Positions 41,157 to 49,656 of a stretch of DNA of 64,000 nt are shown here, one piece after another. The DNA comes from Microbacterium sediminis. Lineage in GTDB: Bacteria; Actinomycetota; Actinomycetes; Actinomycetales; Microbacteriaceae. Position 1 is the first letter of the stretch, and every line of letters starts with the position of its first letter. The notes beneath the pieces were generated by a model, which searched no databases, was not told the DNA's origin, and worked only from the letters and a program-made list of their open reading frames with translations. The stretch spans positions 186,001-250,000 of the forward strand of contig NZ_CP038256.1 in the NCBI RefSeq assembly GCF_004564075.1, in the 5' to 3' direction. Both the position numbers and the translations under genes were made by a program.

Positions 41157-42254
41157 TCAGTCGAGCAGCGGGGCCCCGATCCGGATCTGCGCCGAGCCGT
41201 CGGCGAGGATCTCGACCGTGCCGTCGATCGTGAACGGCACGTCCTCCGACACGTGGGTGATCGCGCCGGTGGCGATCGACTGCACGTCCATCTCGATGTG
41301 GGCGAGGCCGTCGGCCTGCTCGATGCGCCAGTAGGGGCCCTCGGGGACGAGCGTGATCTCGGGCTGCTGGACGATCGACCACTCCGGCAGCGACCCGCTC
41401 GCGAGGCGGTTCTCGACCGACACCCAGAACGGGCAGCCGGCCGGCTGCAGCACCTGCTGCGAGGCGCACTGCTCGGTGAGGAAGCTGGCGACCTGCTGGT
41501 CGACGACGTCGAGGAACTCGGGAGTGGGGGTCGCCACGATGTCGACGTCGACGGCCGTGAGCGGCGTCTGCGCGATCGCGGTGGTGGGCTCCGCCGACGT
41601 CGTCGCGGTGTCGACGGCGACCTCGTACGACATCGGCACGAACGTCAGCAGCGGCACGGAGGCCGTGGGGTCGGCGTCGAGGCCGTCGGGCGAGACCTGG
41701 CGCTTGTCGAGTTCGAAGCCGTTGACCGAGAACGTCATGGAGCCGTGCACCGACACGTCGAGCACGCCGAGCGGGCTGCTCGCGAAGCGCCACACCGGCA
41801 CGAGTCCGTTCGATCCGGCCTCGGCCACGCGGTACGTGGTGCGGCCGGCCTCGCCCCCGATCGCGTACTCGAGGGTGACCTCGGTGATGCCGTCGGCGGT
41901 GGTCTCCGAGACCGCGTGGATGTCGGTGATCTCGGCGCCGAGGGCCGAGGAGCGCAGCAGCGCGTCGGAGGCGAAGCCCGACAGGCCGGCGCGTTCCAGC
42001 TCGATCGTGTCGATGCTCACGCCCGGGACGGCCAGCGCGTCGGCGGCACGGCCGTCGGCGAGCAGCTGCACGTAGCGCTCGACGAACGCGCTCGGCCCCC
42101 AGAACTCGCGGTACAGCGAGGCGAATCCGGCGGCGATCGCCGCGATCAGCAGCGCCGCGATGCCGACGCTCATGCCGATCTCGAGGGCGGCGCCGCGGCG
42201 CCGGGTGGGCACGGGCTCGACGACCAGAGCGGTGTCTGCCGGCGCCTGCTGCAT
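41157..42254 (-). CDS. Single-pass membrane protein with a large extracytoplasmic part
   Basis: The product has 365 residues. One helix near residues 26-47 (EIGMSVGIAALLIAAIAAGF) follows a short cytoplasmic tail. The outer part contains YVQLLADGRAADALAVPGV, typical of DUF4878/SnoaL-like extracytoplasmic segments, and two cysteines spaced FLTEQCASQQVLQPAGCPFW that may form a disulfide. Function is unknown. TAGACT ends 6 nt before the ATG (leaderless). Divergent from the helicase gene. Confidence 0.75.
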   Translation of the reverse strand: MQQAPADTALVVEPVPTRRRGAALEIGMSVGIAALLIAAIAAGFASLYREFWGPSAFVERYVQLLADGRAADALAVPGVSIDTIELERAGLSGFASDALLRSSALGAEITDIHAVSETTADGITEVTLEYAIGGEAGRTTYRVAEAGSNGLVPVWRFASSPLGVLDVSVHGSMTFSVNGFELDKRQVSPDGLDADPTASVPLLTFVPMSYEVAVDTATTSAEPTTAIAQTPLTAVDVDIVATPTPEFLDVVDQQVASFLTEQCASQQVLQPAGCPFWVSVENRLASGSLPEWSIVQQPEITLVPEGPYWRIEQADGLAHIEMDVQSIATGAITHVSEDVPFTIDGTVEILADGSAQIRIGAPLLD

Positions 42255-42260
42255 GCCGGA

Positions 42261-42266
42261 AGTCTA
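42261..42266 (-). promoter_or_regulatory. Leaderless -10 (TAGACT)
   Basis: It ends 6 nt before the ATG at 42254 on the minus strand. Confidence 0.6.
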
Positions 42267-42378
42267 TGGAGAGCCGATGCGGACAAGCTGGGCGCCCCTC
42301 CGGTCGATATCGGACCGAGATGCGGCCGGCGTCGTCCACAGTTCGGCCGGGCGCAGCCCCGGGCGGCGGATGGTTCCC

Positions 42379-42384
42379 TACGAT
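42379..42384 (+). promoter_or_regulatory. Leaderless -10 (TACGAT)
   Basis: It ends 6 nt before the GTG at 42391. Confidence 0.6.
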
Positions 42385-42390
42385 TGACGA

Positions 42391-43761
42391 GTGAGCGAGC
42401 CCGTGCTGTCGGCGGAACAGGAGGCCCTGTTCCGCCTCATCGAGGACACGCGCGAGCACGTCTTCATCACGGGCCGCGCGGGGACCGGCAAGTCGACCCT
42501 GCTGCGCCACCTCACCTGGAACACGTCGAAGCAGATCGCCATCTGCGCGCCCACGGGTGTGGCCGCCCTCAACGTGGAGGGCCAGACGATCCACTCGCTG
42601 TTCCGGCTGCCGATCGGTCTCATCGCCGACACGGACCTCGATCAGAACGAGTCGACGCGGAAGATCCTGGGCGCGATCGACACGCTCGTGATCGACGAGA
42701 TCTCGATGGTCAACGCCGACCTCATGGACGGGATCGATCGCGCGCTGCGGCAGGCGCGCGGCCGGCGGGCCGAGCCCTTCGGGGGCGTGCAGGTGGTCAT
42801 GTTCGGCGATCCGTACCAGCTGGCACCGGTGCCCCCGCGCGGCGACGAGGCGCGCTACATCGCCGATCACTACCGGTCGTTCTGGTTCTTCGACGCGCAC
42901 GTGTGGGCGGGTGAGGCCCCCGCCGCCGACGGGCTCATCGACATCGGCCGCCACGGCGCCGACCTGCACATCCGCGAGCTCACGCACATCCACCGCCAGT
43001 CCGACGACGGGTTCAAGGCGATGCTCAACGCCGTCCGGTACGGGCGCGTCACCCAGGAGATCGCCGACGCGCTCAACGCCAAGGGCGCGCGGACGCCGCC
43101 GGACGATCCGCACGACCCGATCATCACGCTCGCCACGCGCAACGATCGCGTCAACGCGATCAACGCGAAGCATCTCGCCCAGCTGGGCGGCCGCGAGCAG
43201 ACGGCGCGCGCCGAGATCAGCGGCGACTTCGGCAAGGGCGACGTGTACCCGGCCGATCCGGAGCTGAAGCTCAAGGTGGGGGCGCAGGTGATGTTCCTGC
43301 GCAACGACGTGGGCAGCAAGGGCGATCCGCCCCGCTGGGTCAACGGCACGATCGGCACCGTGACGAAGATCGTGGGCGAGACCGTCAAGGTCGAGGTGGA
43401 CCGCGAGGAGTTCGAGGTGGAGCCGTCGGTGTGGGAGAAGTACCGCTACGCCTACGACCCGCACACGCGCAAGCTCACCCGCGAGGTGGTCGCCGAGTTC
43501 ACGCAGTTCCCGCTGCGCCTGGCGTGGGCGGTGACGATCCACAAGTCGCAGGGCAAGACGTACGACCGCGCGATCGTCGACCTGGGCGCCGGAGCGTTCG
43601 CGCCCGGCCAGACCTACGTCGCCCTGAGCCGCCTCACCTCGCTCGACGGCCTGTACCTCAGCCGCCCGCTGCGCCCGAGCGACATCCGCGTCGACGAGGA
43701 CGTGCGCCGCTTCATGCGGGGCGTCTGGGAGAAGCAGGGCGCGCAGATGCGCGTCGGCTGA
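42391..43761 (+). CDS. PIF1-like SF1B DNA helicase
   Basis: The product has 456 residues. Walker A ITGRAGTGKSTLL near 25-37, APTGVAALNVEGQTIHSLF (motif Ia/Pif1 signature), Walker B LVIDEISMV near 99-106, motif III VVMFGDPYQLAPV and the C-terminal VTIHKSQGKTYDRAIVDLG and YVALSRLTSLDG. The set is that of PIF1-family 5'-3' helicases, which unwind G-quadruplexes and recombination forks. Compact bacterial size. The gene appears monocistronic. Confidence 0.93.
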   Translation: MSEPVLSAEQEALFRLIEDTREHVFITGRAGTGKSTLLRHLTWNTSKQIAICAPTGVAALNVEGQTIHSLFRLPIGLIADTDLDQNESTRKILGAIDTLVIDEISMVNADLMDGIDRALRQARGRRAEPFGGVQVVMFGDPYQLAPVPPRGDEARYIADHYRSFWFFDAHVWAGEAPAADGLIDIGRHGADLHIRELTHIHRQSDDGFKAMLNAVRYGRVTQEIADALNAKGARTPPDDPHDPIITLATRNDRVNAINAKHLAQLGGREQTARAEISGDFGKGDVYPADPELKLKVGAQVMFLRNDVGSKGDPPRWVNGTIGTVTKIVGETVKVEVDREEFEVEPSVWEKYRYAYDPHTRKLTREVVAEFTQFPLRLAWAVTIHKSQGKTYDRAIVDLGAGAFAPGQTYVALSRLTSLDGLYLSRPLRPSDIRVDEDVRRFMRGVWEKQGAQMRVG

Positions 43762-43811
43762 GCGTGTGCGCGGCGGCGCCCGGCGCTCGGGGCACCCGCG
43801 TCCGCACCGCC

Positions 43812-43817
43812 TAGACT
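43812..43817 (+). promoter_or_regulatory. Probable -10 (TAGACT)
   Basis: It lies 25 nt before the ATG at 43843, giving a short leader with GGGGG before the start. Confidence 0.4.
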
Positions 43818-43842
43818 CGGAGCATCCAGACCAGGGGGTTGT

Positions 43843-45135
43843 ATGCGGATCAAGGCTCGTCGCGCGGCAGCGGCGCTCGCGGCGGTGGTGGCGTTCGGGA
43901 TCGCGCTGACCGGGTGCTCCGCCGACACGCAGGTCGAGGGCGTGGCGCTGCCCGCGCAGGCCGAGGGCAGCCTGCCCGATGACACCGTCGCGCAGATGCA
44001 GGCGGCCGTCGACCAGGCGATGCAGGCGACCGGATCGACCGGGGCCATCGTCGGCGTGTGGGTCCCCTGGAGCGGCAGCTGGGTCACGGCGCACGGCACG
44101 ACCGAGCCCGAGGGCGCCGGCGCCCCCGTGACGACCGACATGTCGTTCCGCGTCGCCGACGTCACGCGCGCGATGACCTGCGACGTGCTCTACTCGCTGG
44201 CGGCCGAGGGCGTGCTCGATCCCGACGACCCGGTCACGGATCACGTCACGAGCGTGCCGAACCTGTCGAGCGAGGAGACGGGCGACGTCACGCTGCGGCA
44301 GCTGTGCGACAGCACGAGCGGGATCGGATCGTCGTGGGAGAGCGTGCGCACGGCGTTCTACGAGACGCCCGACCGCGAGTGGCACCCGCGCGAGCTCGCC
44401 TCGTACGGCATCACGCAGGACCGCGGGACCCCCGGCGCGGCGTTCCGCGACTCGGACGCCGGATACCTCCTGCTCGGCCAGGCGCTCGTGGACGCGAGCA
44501 ACACGTCCGCCGCCGAGCTGATGCGCGAGTATGTCTTCGCCCCCAACGGGCTCTCCCAGACCGCCCTGCCGGGCGCCGACTCGTCCGTCCCCGCCACGAG
44601 CCCGTCGTACCTGCCGGGCTATCAGTCGTGGAACGCCGACGTCGAGGCCGGCTGCGTCGCGCCGACGGAGTACTCCAAGGCGTCGGCGAGCATGGGCTAC
44701 ACCGACTCGGGCGTGGTCTCGACGATCGAGGATCTCGGCCGCTACGGCAAGGTCCTCGCCGCCAAGGCGCTGGCGCAGCACGACCCCGGCCGCTTCGATC
44801 ACAACCTGCCCGTCGACCCGTCGAAGGACAGCTGGTTCACCTACGGCGGCGGCGTGTATCAGGCCGGCTCGCTGCTGGGCCAGCAGGGCATGGTGCCCGG
44901 CTATGCCACGAGCGTGTGGGCCGATCCCGCGACGGGCATGGCGGTCGCCGTGGTGCTGAACAACACGGCCGGCAGCGAGCCGATCGCCGGGCTCCTGGGT
45001 CGCGAGCTGGCCGCGATCGCGTCGAAGGCGCCGGCTGCCAGCGGGCAGACGCAGCCCGAGTTCGGGCTGCCGTGGACCGCCGAGGCCGTGCACCAGCAGA
45101 TCGCCGATGCGGCGGTCTGCCCCCTCGGCGAGTGA
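43843..45135 (+). CDS. Serine-hydrolase (class C beta-lactamase)-like lipoprotein, catalytic motifs degenerate
   Basis: The product has 430 residues with the lipobox ALTGC near residue 25. The fold is that of beta-lactamase/D-Ala-D-Ala carboxypeptidase relatives: FRVADVTRAMTCDVL near 102-116 and FRDSDAGYLLLGQAL near 200. In active members these are SxxK and YxN; here they read DVTR and FRD, so Ser, Lys, Tyr and Asn are all changed. It is therefore probably a non-enzymatic peptidoglycan or peptide-binding protein. The KTG-equivalent region is not clear (QGMVPGYATSVW). Confidence 0.8.
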   Translation: MRIKARRAAAALAAVVAFGIALTGCSADTQVEGVALPAQAEGSLPDDTVAQMQAAVDQAMQATGSTGAIVGVWVPWSGSWVTAHGTTEPEGAGAPVTTDMSFRVADVTRAMTCDVLYSLAAEGVLDPDDPVTDHVTSVPNLSSEETGDVTLRQLCDSTSGIGSSWESVRTAFYETPDREWHPRELASYGITQDRGTPGAAFRDSDAGYLLLGQALVDASNTSAAELMREYVFAPNGLSQTALPGADSSVPATSPSYLPGYQSWNADVEAGCVAPTEYSKASASMGYTDSGVVSTIEDLGRYGKVLAAKALAQHDPGRFDHNLPVDPSKDSWFTYGGGVYQAGSLLGQQGMVPGYATSVWADPATGMAVAVVLNNTAGSEPIAGLLGRELAAIASKAPAASGQTQPEFGLPWTAEAVHQQIADAAVCPLGE

Positions 45136-45154
45136 GCGCGCGCGGGAGGGCCGC

Positions 45155-46042
45155 GTGAGCGCGGCGATCCTGCGGCCCGGCACGCCGATGGCGCTCGGGC
45201 TCGTGGGCATCGGGCTGCTGTGCCAGGAGGTGGGCGCGGCGATCGCGGTGCTCGTGTTCCCGCACACCGGGCCGCTGGGCATGGTGATGCTGCGCCTGGC
45301 GTTCTCGGCGATCATGCTGCTGGTCATCGCGCGCCCCGCGCTGCGCGGCCACTCGCCCGCCGCCTGGTGGGCGGTCGTACGGTTCGGTGCCGTGCTCGCG
45401 AGCATGAACGGAACCTTCTACCTCGCGCTCGAACGCCTGGATCTGGGCGTCACCGTCACGATCGAGGTGCTCGGGCCGCTCGTGCTGTCGGTCGTGCTGG
45501 CGCGGCGGGCATCGGCCTGGCTGTGGGCGGGGCTCGCGCTCGCCGGCGTCATCGCCCTCGGCGCGGGCGGCTGGTCGGACCTCGACCCGATCGGCGTCGG
45601 CTTCGCGCTGCTGGCCGCGGCGAGCTGGGCCGGCTACATCCGCGGCAGCGCCGCCGTCGGTCGGGCCTTCGCCGGCGTCGACGGGCTCGCGCTGGCCATG
45701 GCGGTCGGGGCGGTGATCTCGCTGCCCTTCGGCATCGTCGACGCGGGCCCGGCGCTGCTCGACCCGGCGCTGCTCGGCCTCGGCGCCGCCGTGGCGCTGC
45801 TGTCGTCGACCATCCCCTACGCCGCCGAGCTGGCGGCCCTGCGGCGCCTGACCGAGTCGGCATTCGGCATCCTCACGAGCATCGGCCCGGCCACCGCGGC
45901 CACCGCCGGGTTCCTGCTGCTGGGCCAGGACCTGCAGTGGCTCGAGATCGTGGGCATCGCGCTGGTGATCGCCGCGAGCGCGGGCGCCGTGTGGACCTCG
46001 GCCCGCCGCACCTCGTTGCCGATCGCGGAGCCGGTGGCGTAG
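45155..46042 (+). CDS. EamA/DMT-family exporter (RhtA-like)
   Basis: The product has 295 residues, ten helices as two EamA repeats. GTG start at 45155 preceded by GGGAGG. It begins 19 nt after the lipoprotein stop. RhtA-type proteins export amino acids such as threonine and homoserine; the block MNGTFYLALERLDLGVTVTIEVLGPL fits this subgroup. Confidence 0.88.
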   Translation: MSAAILRPGTPMALGLVGIGLLCQEVGAAIAVLVFPHTGPLGMVMLRLAFSAIMLLVIARPALRGHSPAAWWAVVRFGAVLASMNGTFYLALERLDLGVTVTIEVLGPLVLSVVLARRASAWLWAGLALAGVIALGAGGWSDLDPIGVGFALLAAASWAGYIRGSAAVGRAFAGVDGLALAMAVGAVISLPFGIVDAGPALLDPALLGLGAAVALLSSTIPYAAELAALRRLTESAFGILTSIGPATAATAGFLLLGQDLQWLEIVGIALVIAASAGAVWTSARRTSLPIAEPVA

Positions 46043-46053
46043 CGGGGAGCGGC

Positions 46054-46587
46054 ATGGGCACGGGCGACAACGCGTGGCGACCGGTCGTCGCCGCGCTGGC
46101 GAACCCCGACACGCGCGCGGTGATCGGGCTGCTCATCGCCGGCGGTGATGTCGAGGGCCACCTGGCGGAGCTGTCGCCGTCGCGCCGGCGTCACGTCGTC
46201 GCCACCCTCGTGCGCGCCGGCGTCGTCGACGAGTCGCTCGCGTTCCGGCCCGAGGTCTTCGACGAGCTGCTCCGACGCGAGCCGGCGCGGAAGGCGACGG
46301 GGATCGATCGCTTCCTGCGCCACGGGCGGATCGCGCAGTACCCGTCGCGGCCGGCCGAGCGCGCGGAGCTGCTGCGCTGGGTCGCCGCGCGGGCGCTGCG
46401 GCCCGGCGAGGTCGTCCCCGAACGCGAGATGAACGAGCGGCTCGCGGCGTTCTCCGACGACACGGCGGTGCTGCGCCGGTACCTGGTCGACGCGGGGCTC
46501 GTGGAGCGCCGCCGCGACGGCACGGAGTATGCGCTCGTTCCCGGCGCTGCCGACGAGCGGTTGCGCGGGGACGACGCCCGCCCCTAG
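46054..46587 (+). CDS. DUF2087-domain transcriptional regulator-like protein
   Basis: The product has 177 residues. The N-terminal half has an ArsR/winged-helix pattern (LANPDTRAVIGLLIAGG, RRRHVVATLVRAGVV). The C-terminal DUF2087 block is seen in DRFLRHGRIAQYPSRPAE, LRPGEVVPEREMNERL and DTAVLRRYLVDAGLVER. It starts 11 nt after the exporter gene and may regulate it. Its TAG stop lies inside the -10 of the next gene. Confidence 0.88.
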   Translation: MGTGDNAWRPVVAALANPDTRAVIGLLIAGGDVEGHLAELSPSRRRHVVATLVRAGVVDESLAFRPEVFDELLRREPARKATGIDRFLRHGRIAQYPSRPAERAELLRWVAARALRPGEVVPEREMNERLAAFSDDTAVLRRYLVDAGLVERRRDGTEYALVPGAADERLRGDDARP

Positions 46588-46590
46588 CGT
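46585..46590 (+). promoter_or_regulatory. Probable -10 (TAGCGT) of the carboxylesterase gene
   Basis: It ends 5 nt before a GTG (46596) and 8 nt before an ATG (46599), so the transcript is probably leaderless. The hexamer contains the stop codon of the preceding gene. Confidence 0.45.
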
Positions 46591-46595
46591 CGGCG

Positions 46596-48077
46596 GTGAT
46601 GGAACGCGCGGCGGAGGGACAGGGGCGCCGGGCGCCCGAGGCGAGGATCGATGCCGGTCGGCTCCGCGGTGCGTGGCGGGGAGACTGCGCCGCATTCCTC
46701 GGCGTGCCGTACGCGCAGGCCCCCGTCGGGCCGTTGCGCTTCGCCGCCCCGCAGCCGGCGGACCCGTGGGACGGGGTGCGCGAGGCGACGACGCCCGGGG
46801 CCACATCGCAGCGCGGCGCCACCGGCGTCACGCTCATCCCCGAGCCGTCGGTCCCGGGCGACGACATCCTCAACCTCAACGTCTTCACGCCCTCACCCGG
46901 GCCCGATGCGCGCCTGCCCGTGCTCGTGTACATCCACGGCGGCGGGTACGTGTCGGGATCGATCGCCTCGCCCTGGTACGACGGCTCGGCGTTCGCGCGC
47001 GACGGGATCGTCACCGTGACGATCGCCTACCGGGTCGGCTTCGACGGCTTCGGCTGGGTCGCCGACGGCGCCTCGAACCGCGGCGTGCGCGACTGGCTGC
47101 TGGCGCTCGACTGGGTGCAGCGCAACATCGCGGCCTTCGGCGGCGATCCGGATCGGGTCACGCTGGCCGGGCAATCCGCCGGCGGCGGCGCGGTCCTGAC
47201 GCTGCTCGGCATGCCGGCGGCGCGGCCCCTGTTCCGGCGGGCATGGAGCATGTCGCCCACGGCCATGACGATCTCGGAGGCGGCGGCGCGCGCCGTGAGC
47301 GATGTCGTCGCCACGCGCGCCGGCGTCGGAGCGCCGACGGCCGCCGCGCTCTCCGCGGTGCCGAGCGAGCGGCTGCACGACCTCATCCCCAACCCGCTCC
47401 GCGGCGGGCTGCGCGCCCTGGCCCGCGGCCTGGACGGCGGCATCCCCAACATCGGGCCGGCCGTGGACGGCGATCTCATCCCGCGGCCGACGATCGAGGC
47501 GCTCGCGGCGGGCGAGGGCGGCGATCGTGCGCTCGTGGTCGGCGGCATGGAGGACGAGTTCTCGATGATCGCCGACGAGCTGCCGGGCGTGCTCCGGCTC
47601 GTCCCTGCGCCCCTGGTGCTGCGGTTCCTGGGGCTGCGCGGCGAGCGGCAGCGCGCCTACCTGGCGGCCAACGCTGAGCTGCGCTCGCGCGGCGCCGCCC
47701 GGCTCATCGGCCGGTTCGTGAGCGACATCACCATGCGCCGCGACGTGATCCGCGCGGCGCGCGCCCGGGCCGCCGCGGCGCCCGACACGTGGGTCTACGC
47801 GTTCACGTGGCCGTCGCCGACGCGGCGATGGGCGCTGCACTGCCTCGACGTGCCGTTCTTCTTCGACGTGCTCGGGGCGCCGGGTGTGGAGGCGATCGCC
47901 GGTGCGCACCCGCCCGCGGCGCTCGCGCGGGCCTACCACGGGGCCGCGGCGGACTTCATGCGCACCGGCGCGGTGGACTGGATCCGATGGCCCGCCGGCG
48001 AGACCGCGCGCGTGTTCGATGGCGCCGGCACGCACGACTCGCGCCGCGTCTACGCCGGCCTCATGCCGCTGGTGTGA
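46596..48077 (+). CDS. Type B carboxylesterase
   Basis: The product has 493 residues. The N-terminal AFLGVPYAQAPVGPLRFAAP, the LNLNVFTP strand, the oxyanion block VYIHGGGYVSGS near 110, nucleophile elbow LAGQSAGGGAV near 190, acid Glu in MEDEFSMIAD and catalytic His in WALHCLDVPFFFDVLG complete the triad. It hydrolyses esters of broad type. No signal peptide is seen, so it is likely cytoplasmic. Start is GTG 46596 or ATG 46599. Confidence 0.92.
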   Translation: MMERAAEGQGRRAPEARIDAGRLRGAWRGDCAAFLGVPYAQAPVGPLRFAAPQPADPWDGVREATTPGATSQRGATGVTLIPEPSVPGDDILNLNVFTPSPGPDARLPVLVYIHGGGYVSGSIASPWYDGSAFARDGIVTVTIAYRVGFDGFGWVADGASNRGVRDWLLALDWVQRNIAAFGGDPDRVTLAGQSAGGGAVLTLLGMPAARPLFRRAWSMSPTAMTISEAAARAVSDVVATRAGVGAPTAAALSAVPSERLHDLIPNPLRGGLRALARGLDGGIPNIGPAVDGDLIPRPTIEALAAGEGGDRALVVGGMEDEFSMIADELPGVLRLVPAPLVLRFLGLRGERQRAYLAANAELRSRGAARLIGRFVSDITMRRDVIRAARARAAAAPDTWVYAFTWPSPTRRWALHCLDVPFFFDVLGAPGVEAIAGAHPPAALARAYHGAAADFMRTGAVDWIRWPAGETARVFDGAGTHDSRRVYAGLMPLV

Positions 48078-48082
48078 GCGGA

Positions 48083-48955
48083 TCACACCCGGCTGAGCTT
48101 CTCGGGGTTCGACACCTGTCGCACGCCCCGCACGAGCCCTGCCTCGGTGAGCTCGAGCACGACGACGTCGCGCCGGTCGGCCCGGCGGAAGTCCAGCGCG
48201 GCTTCGCCGTTCACCACGAGCGGGACGACCGTCACGGGTGTGCCCGCCCGCGCCGCCTTCTCCACCACGCCGAGGACGAAGCGCGCCACGGCGTCGGCGC
48301 CGATGAGCGGCCGGCGCGCGGCGCTCACCCGGCCGCCGCCGTCGCTCCACAGCACCACGTCGTCGTCGAGCAGCGCCAGCACCTCCGCGACCTCGCCGGT
48401 CTCGATGGCCGCGACGAGGCGCCGCAGCGCACCGGCATCGGCGGGGTGCGGGGCGGGGTCGCCGGGCGCGATGCGCAGCGATCGCTCCGCGCGCGAGATC
48501 GACTGCCGCACGGCGGCGGGGGAGCGCTCCAGGATCTCGCCGATCTCGCGCGCCGTCATGCCGAACGCGCGGTGCAGCACGAGCGCGGCGCGCGCCTCGG
48601 GGCGCAGCTGCTCGGCCAGGTGCAGCAGCGTGAGCGAGAGCAGCTCGCGCGTGGCCGCCACCTCGTCGGGCAGGCGATCGAGCGAGACGGGTTCCGGCAG
48701 CCACGGCCCGGGGTACGTCTCGCGGCGCGTGGCGAGCGCCCGCACGCGATCGATCGACCGCCGCACGCACGCCGTCGTCAGCCACGCGGGCCATGAGCGC
48801 ACGTCGTCGCCGCGGCGCTCGGCCGCGAGCGCCGACTCGGCCACGTCGCTGGCGACGTCCTCGGCCTCGCCCAGATCGCCCAGCATGCGGTAGGCGATCC
48901 CGATCAGTCGGCCGCGCTCCCTGCCCCATGCCTCGGCCGCGAGCGATGTCGTCAC
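48083..48955 (-). CDS. SigJ-type ECF sigma factor
   Basis: The product has 290 residues. Sigma2 (RLIGIAYRMLGDLGEAEDVASD), sigma4 (VLHRAFGMTAREIGEILERSPAAVRQ) and a C-terminal SnoaL-like domain of about 110 residues (GADAVARFVLGVVEKA and more), as in ECF41/SigJ factors that control their own activity through that domain instead of an anti-sigma. The neighbouring AhpD/carboxymuconolactone decarboxylase-like gene is the usual partner. CACGCT ends 6 nt before the GTG start. Confidence 0.9.
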   Translation of the reverse strand: MTTSLAAEAWGRERGRLIGIAYRMLGDLGEAEDVASDVAESALAAERRGDDVRSWPAWLTTACVRRSIDRVRALATRRETYPGPWLPEPVSLDRLPDEVAATRELLSLTLLHLAEQLRPEARAALVLHRAFGMTAREIGEILERSPAAVRQSISRAERSLRIAPGDPAPHPADAGALRRLVAAIETGEVAEVLALLDDDVVLWSDGGGRVSAARRPLIGADAVARFVLGVVEKAARAGTPVTVVPLVVNGEAALDFRRADRRDVVVLELTEAGLVRGVRQVSNPEKLSRV

Positions 48956-48967
48956 GAAGCCAGCGTG

Positions 48968-49426
48968 TCAGACGACGGGGTGCTTGGCGTCGACCGGGGG
49001 CGTCATGCGCGTGGCGATCGCGATGCGGTTCCACACGTTGATCGTCGCGATCGCCAGCACCAGCGCGCCCAGCTCGCCGTCGTCGAAGTGCGCGGCGGCG
49101 CGATCCCACACCTCGTCGCTCACGGCGTCCTCCCCGAGCCGCGTGACGGCGTCGGTGAGGGCCAGCACCGCCTTCTCGCGCTCGTCGAGCAGGTCGCCGG
49201 CGTGCTCCCAGGCCGTCGCCGCGACGAGCACGCGCTGGGGGATGCCGGCGCGCAGCCCGTCGGTCATGTGCATGTCGACGCAGAACGTGCAGCCGTTCAG
49301 CACCGATGCGCGGATCTTCAGCAGCTCGAGGAGCCGCTTGTCGACGGAGGAGCGGGCGTGCCCCTCCATGCCGATCACGGCGGCGTAGCCGAGGCGGTTC
49401 GTGCGGCTGATGTCGATGCGGGTCAT
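48968..49426 (-). CDS. AhpD/carboxymuconolactone decarboxylase-like protein
   Basis: The product has 152 residues. CTFCVDMHMTDGLRAG carries the CxxCxxxH redox site of AhpD-like proteins. It may reduce peroxides or organic thiols and is the typical target of ECF41 sigma factors; the sigma gene lies 12 nt downstream in the same direction. AAAGGAT precedes the ATG. Confidence 0.9.
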   Translation of the reverse strand: MTRIDISRTNRLGYAAVIGMEGHARSSVDKRLLELLKIRASVLNGCTFCVDMHMTDGLRAGIPQRVLVAATAWEHAGDLLDEREKAVLALTDAVTRLGEDAVSDEVWDRAAAHFDDGELGALVLAIATINVWNRIAIATRMTPPVDAKHPVV

Positions 49427-49493
49427 GGTGATCCTTTCTGGGGGGGGGTCACCATGTCCGTCGGACGCGGGGCACGGAGTGTGACATCCGTGC

Positions 49494-49628
49494 TCAGCCG
49501 CGCGTGCCGACGCCGAGAAGGATGACGAGCAGCAGTCCCGGGAAGAGCCGCCCGCGCCGGCGCGGGGTGGGCAGCACCGGCTGATTGCGTATGAGGGTCG
49601 GGTCGTCGGGGCCGCCCGGGGTGCTCAT
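49494..49628 (-). CDS. Possible small membrane protein (44 residues)
   Basis: The frame reads MSTPGGPDDPTLIRNQPVLP, then a basic stretch PRRRGR and one hydrophobic segment LFPGLLLVILLGVG. The plan (short Pro-rich start, positive patch, single helix) fits a real small membrane protein. The ribosome-binding site is weak (GAGGCGG). It is only supported by composition and context. Confidence 0.4.
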   Translation of the reverse strand: MSTPGGPDDPTLIRNQPVLPTPRRRGRLFPGLLLVILLGVGTRG

Positions 49629-49656
49629 CCGGTCCGCCTCGTCGCGGGCGGGTGGG

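Noticed and set aside
42300-42325. Near-palindrome TCCGGTCGATATCGGACCGA as an operator
   Set aside because: Only 14 of 20 positions are symmetrical, so it is too weak to list as a site.
39109-45405. Very long open frame (over 2000 codons) on the minus strand
   Set aside because: It runs antisense through several well-supported genes and has the Arg/Ala/Gly-rich composition of GC-driven shadow frames.
49438-49449. Run of G before the AhpD-like gene as a phase-variable tract
   Set aside because: The run is outside coding sequence and upstream of the ribosome-binding site; a role in expression is possible but unsupported.
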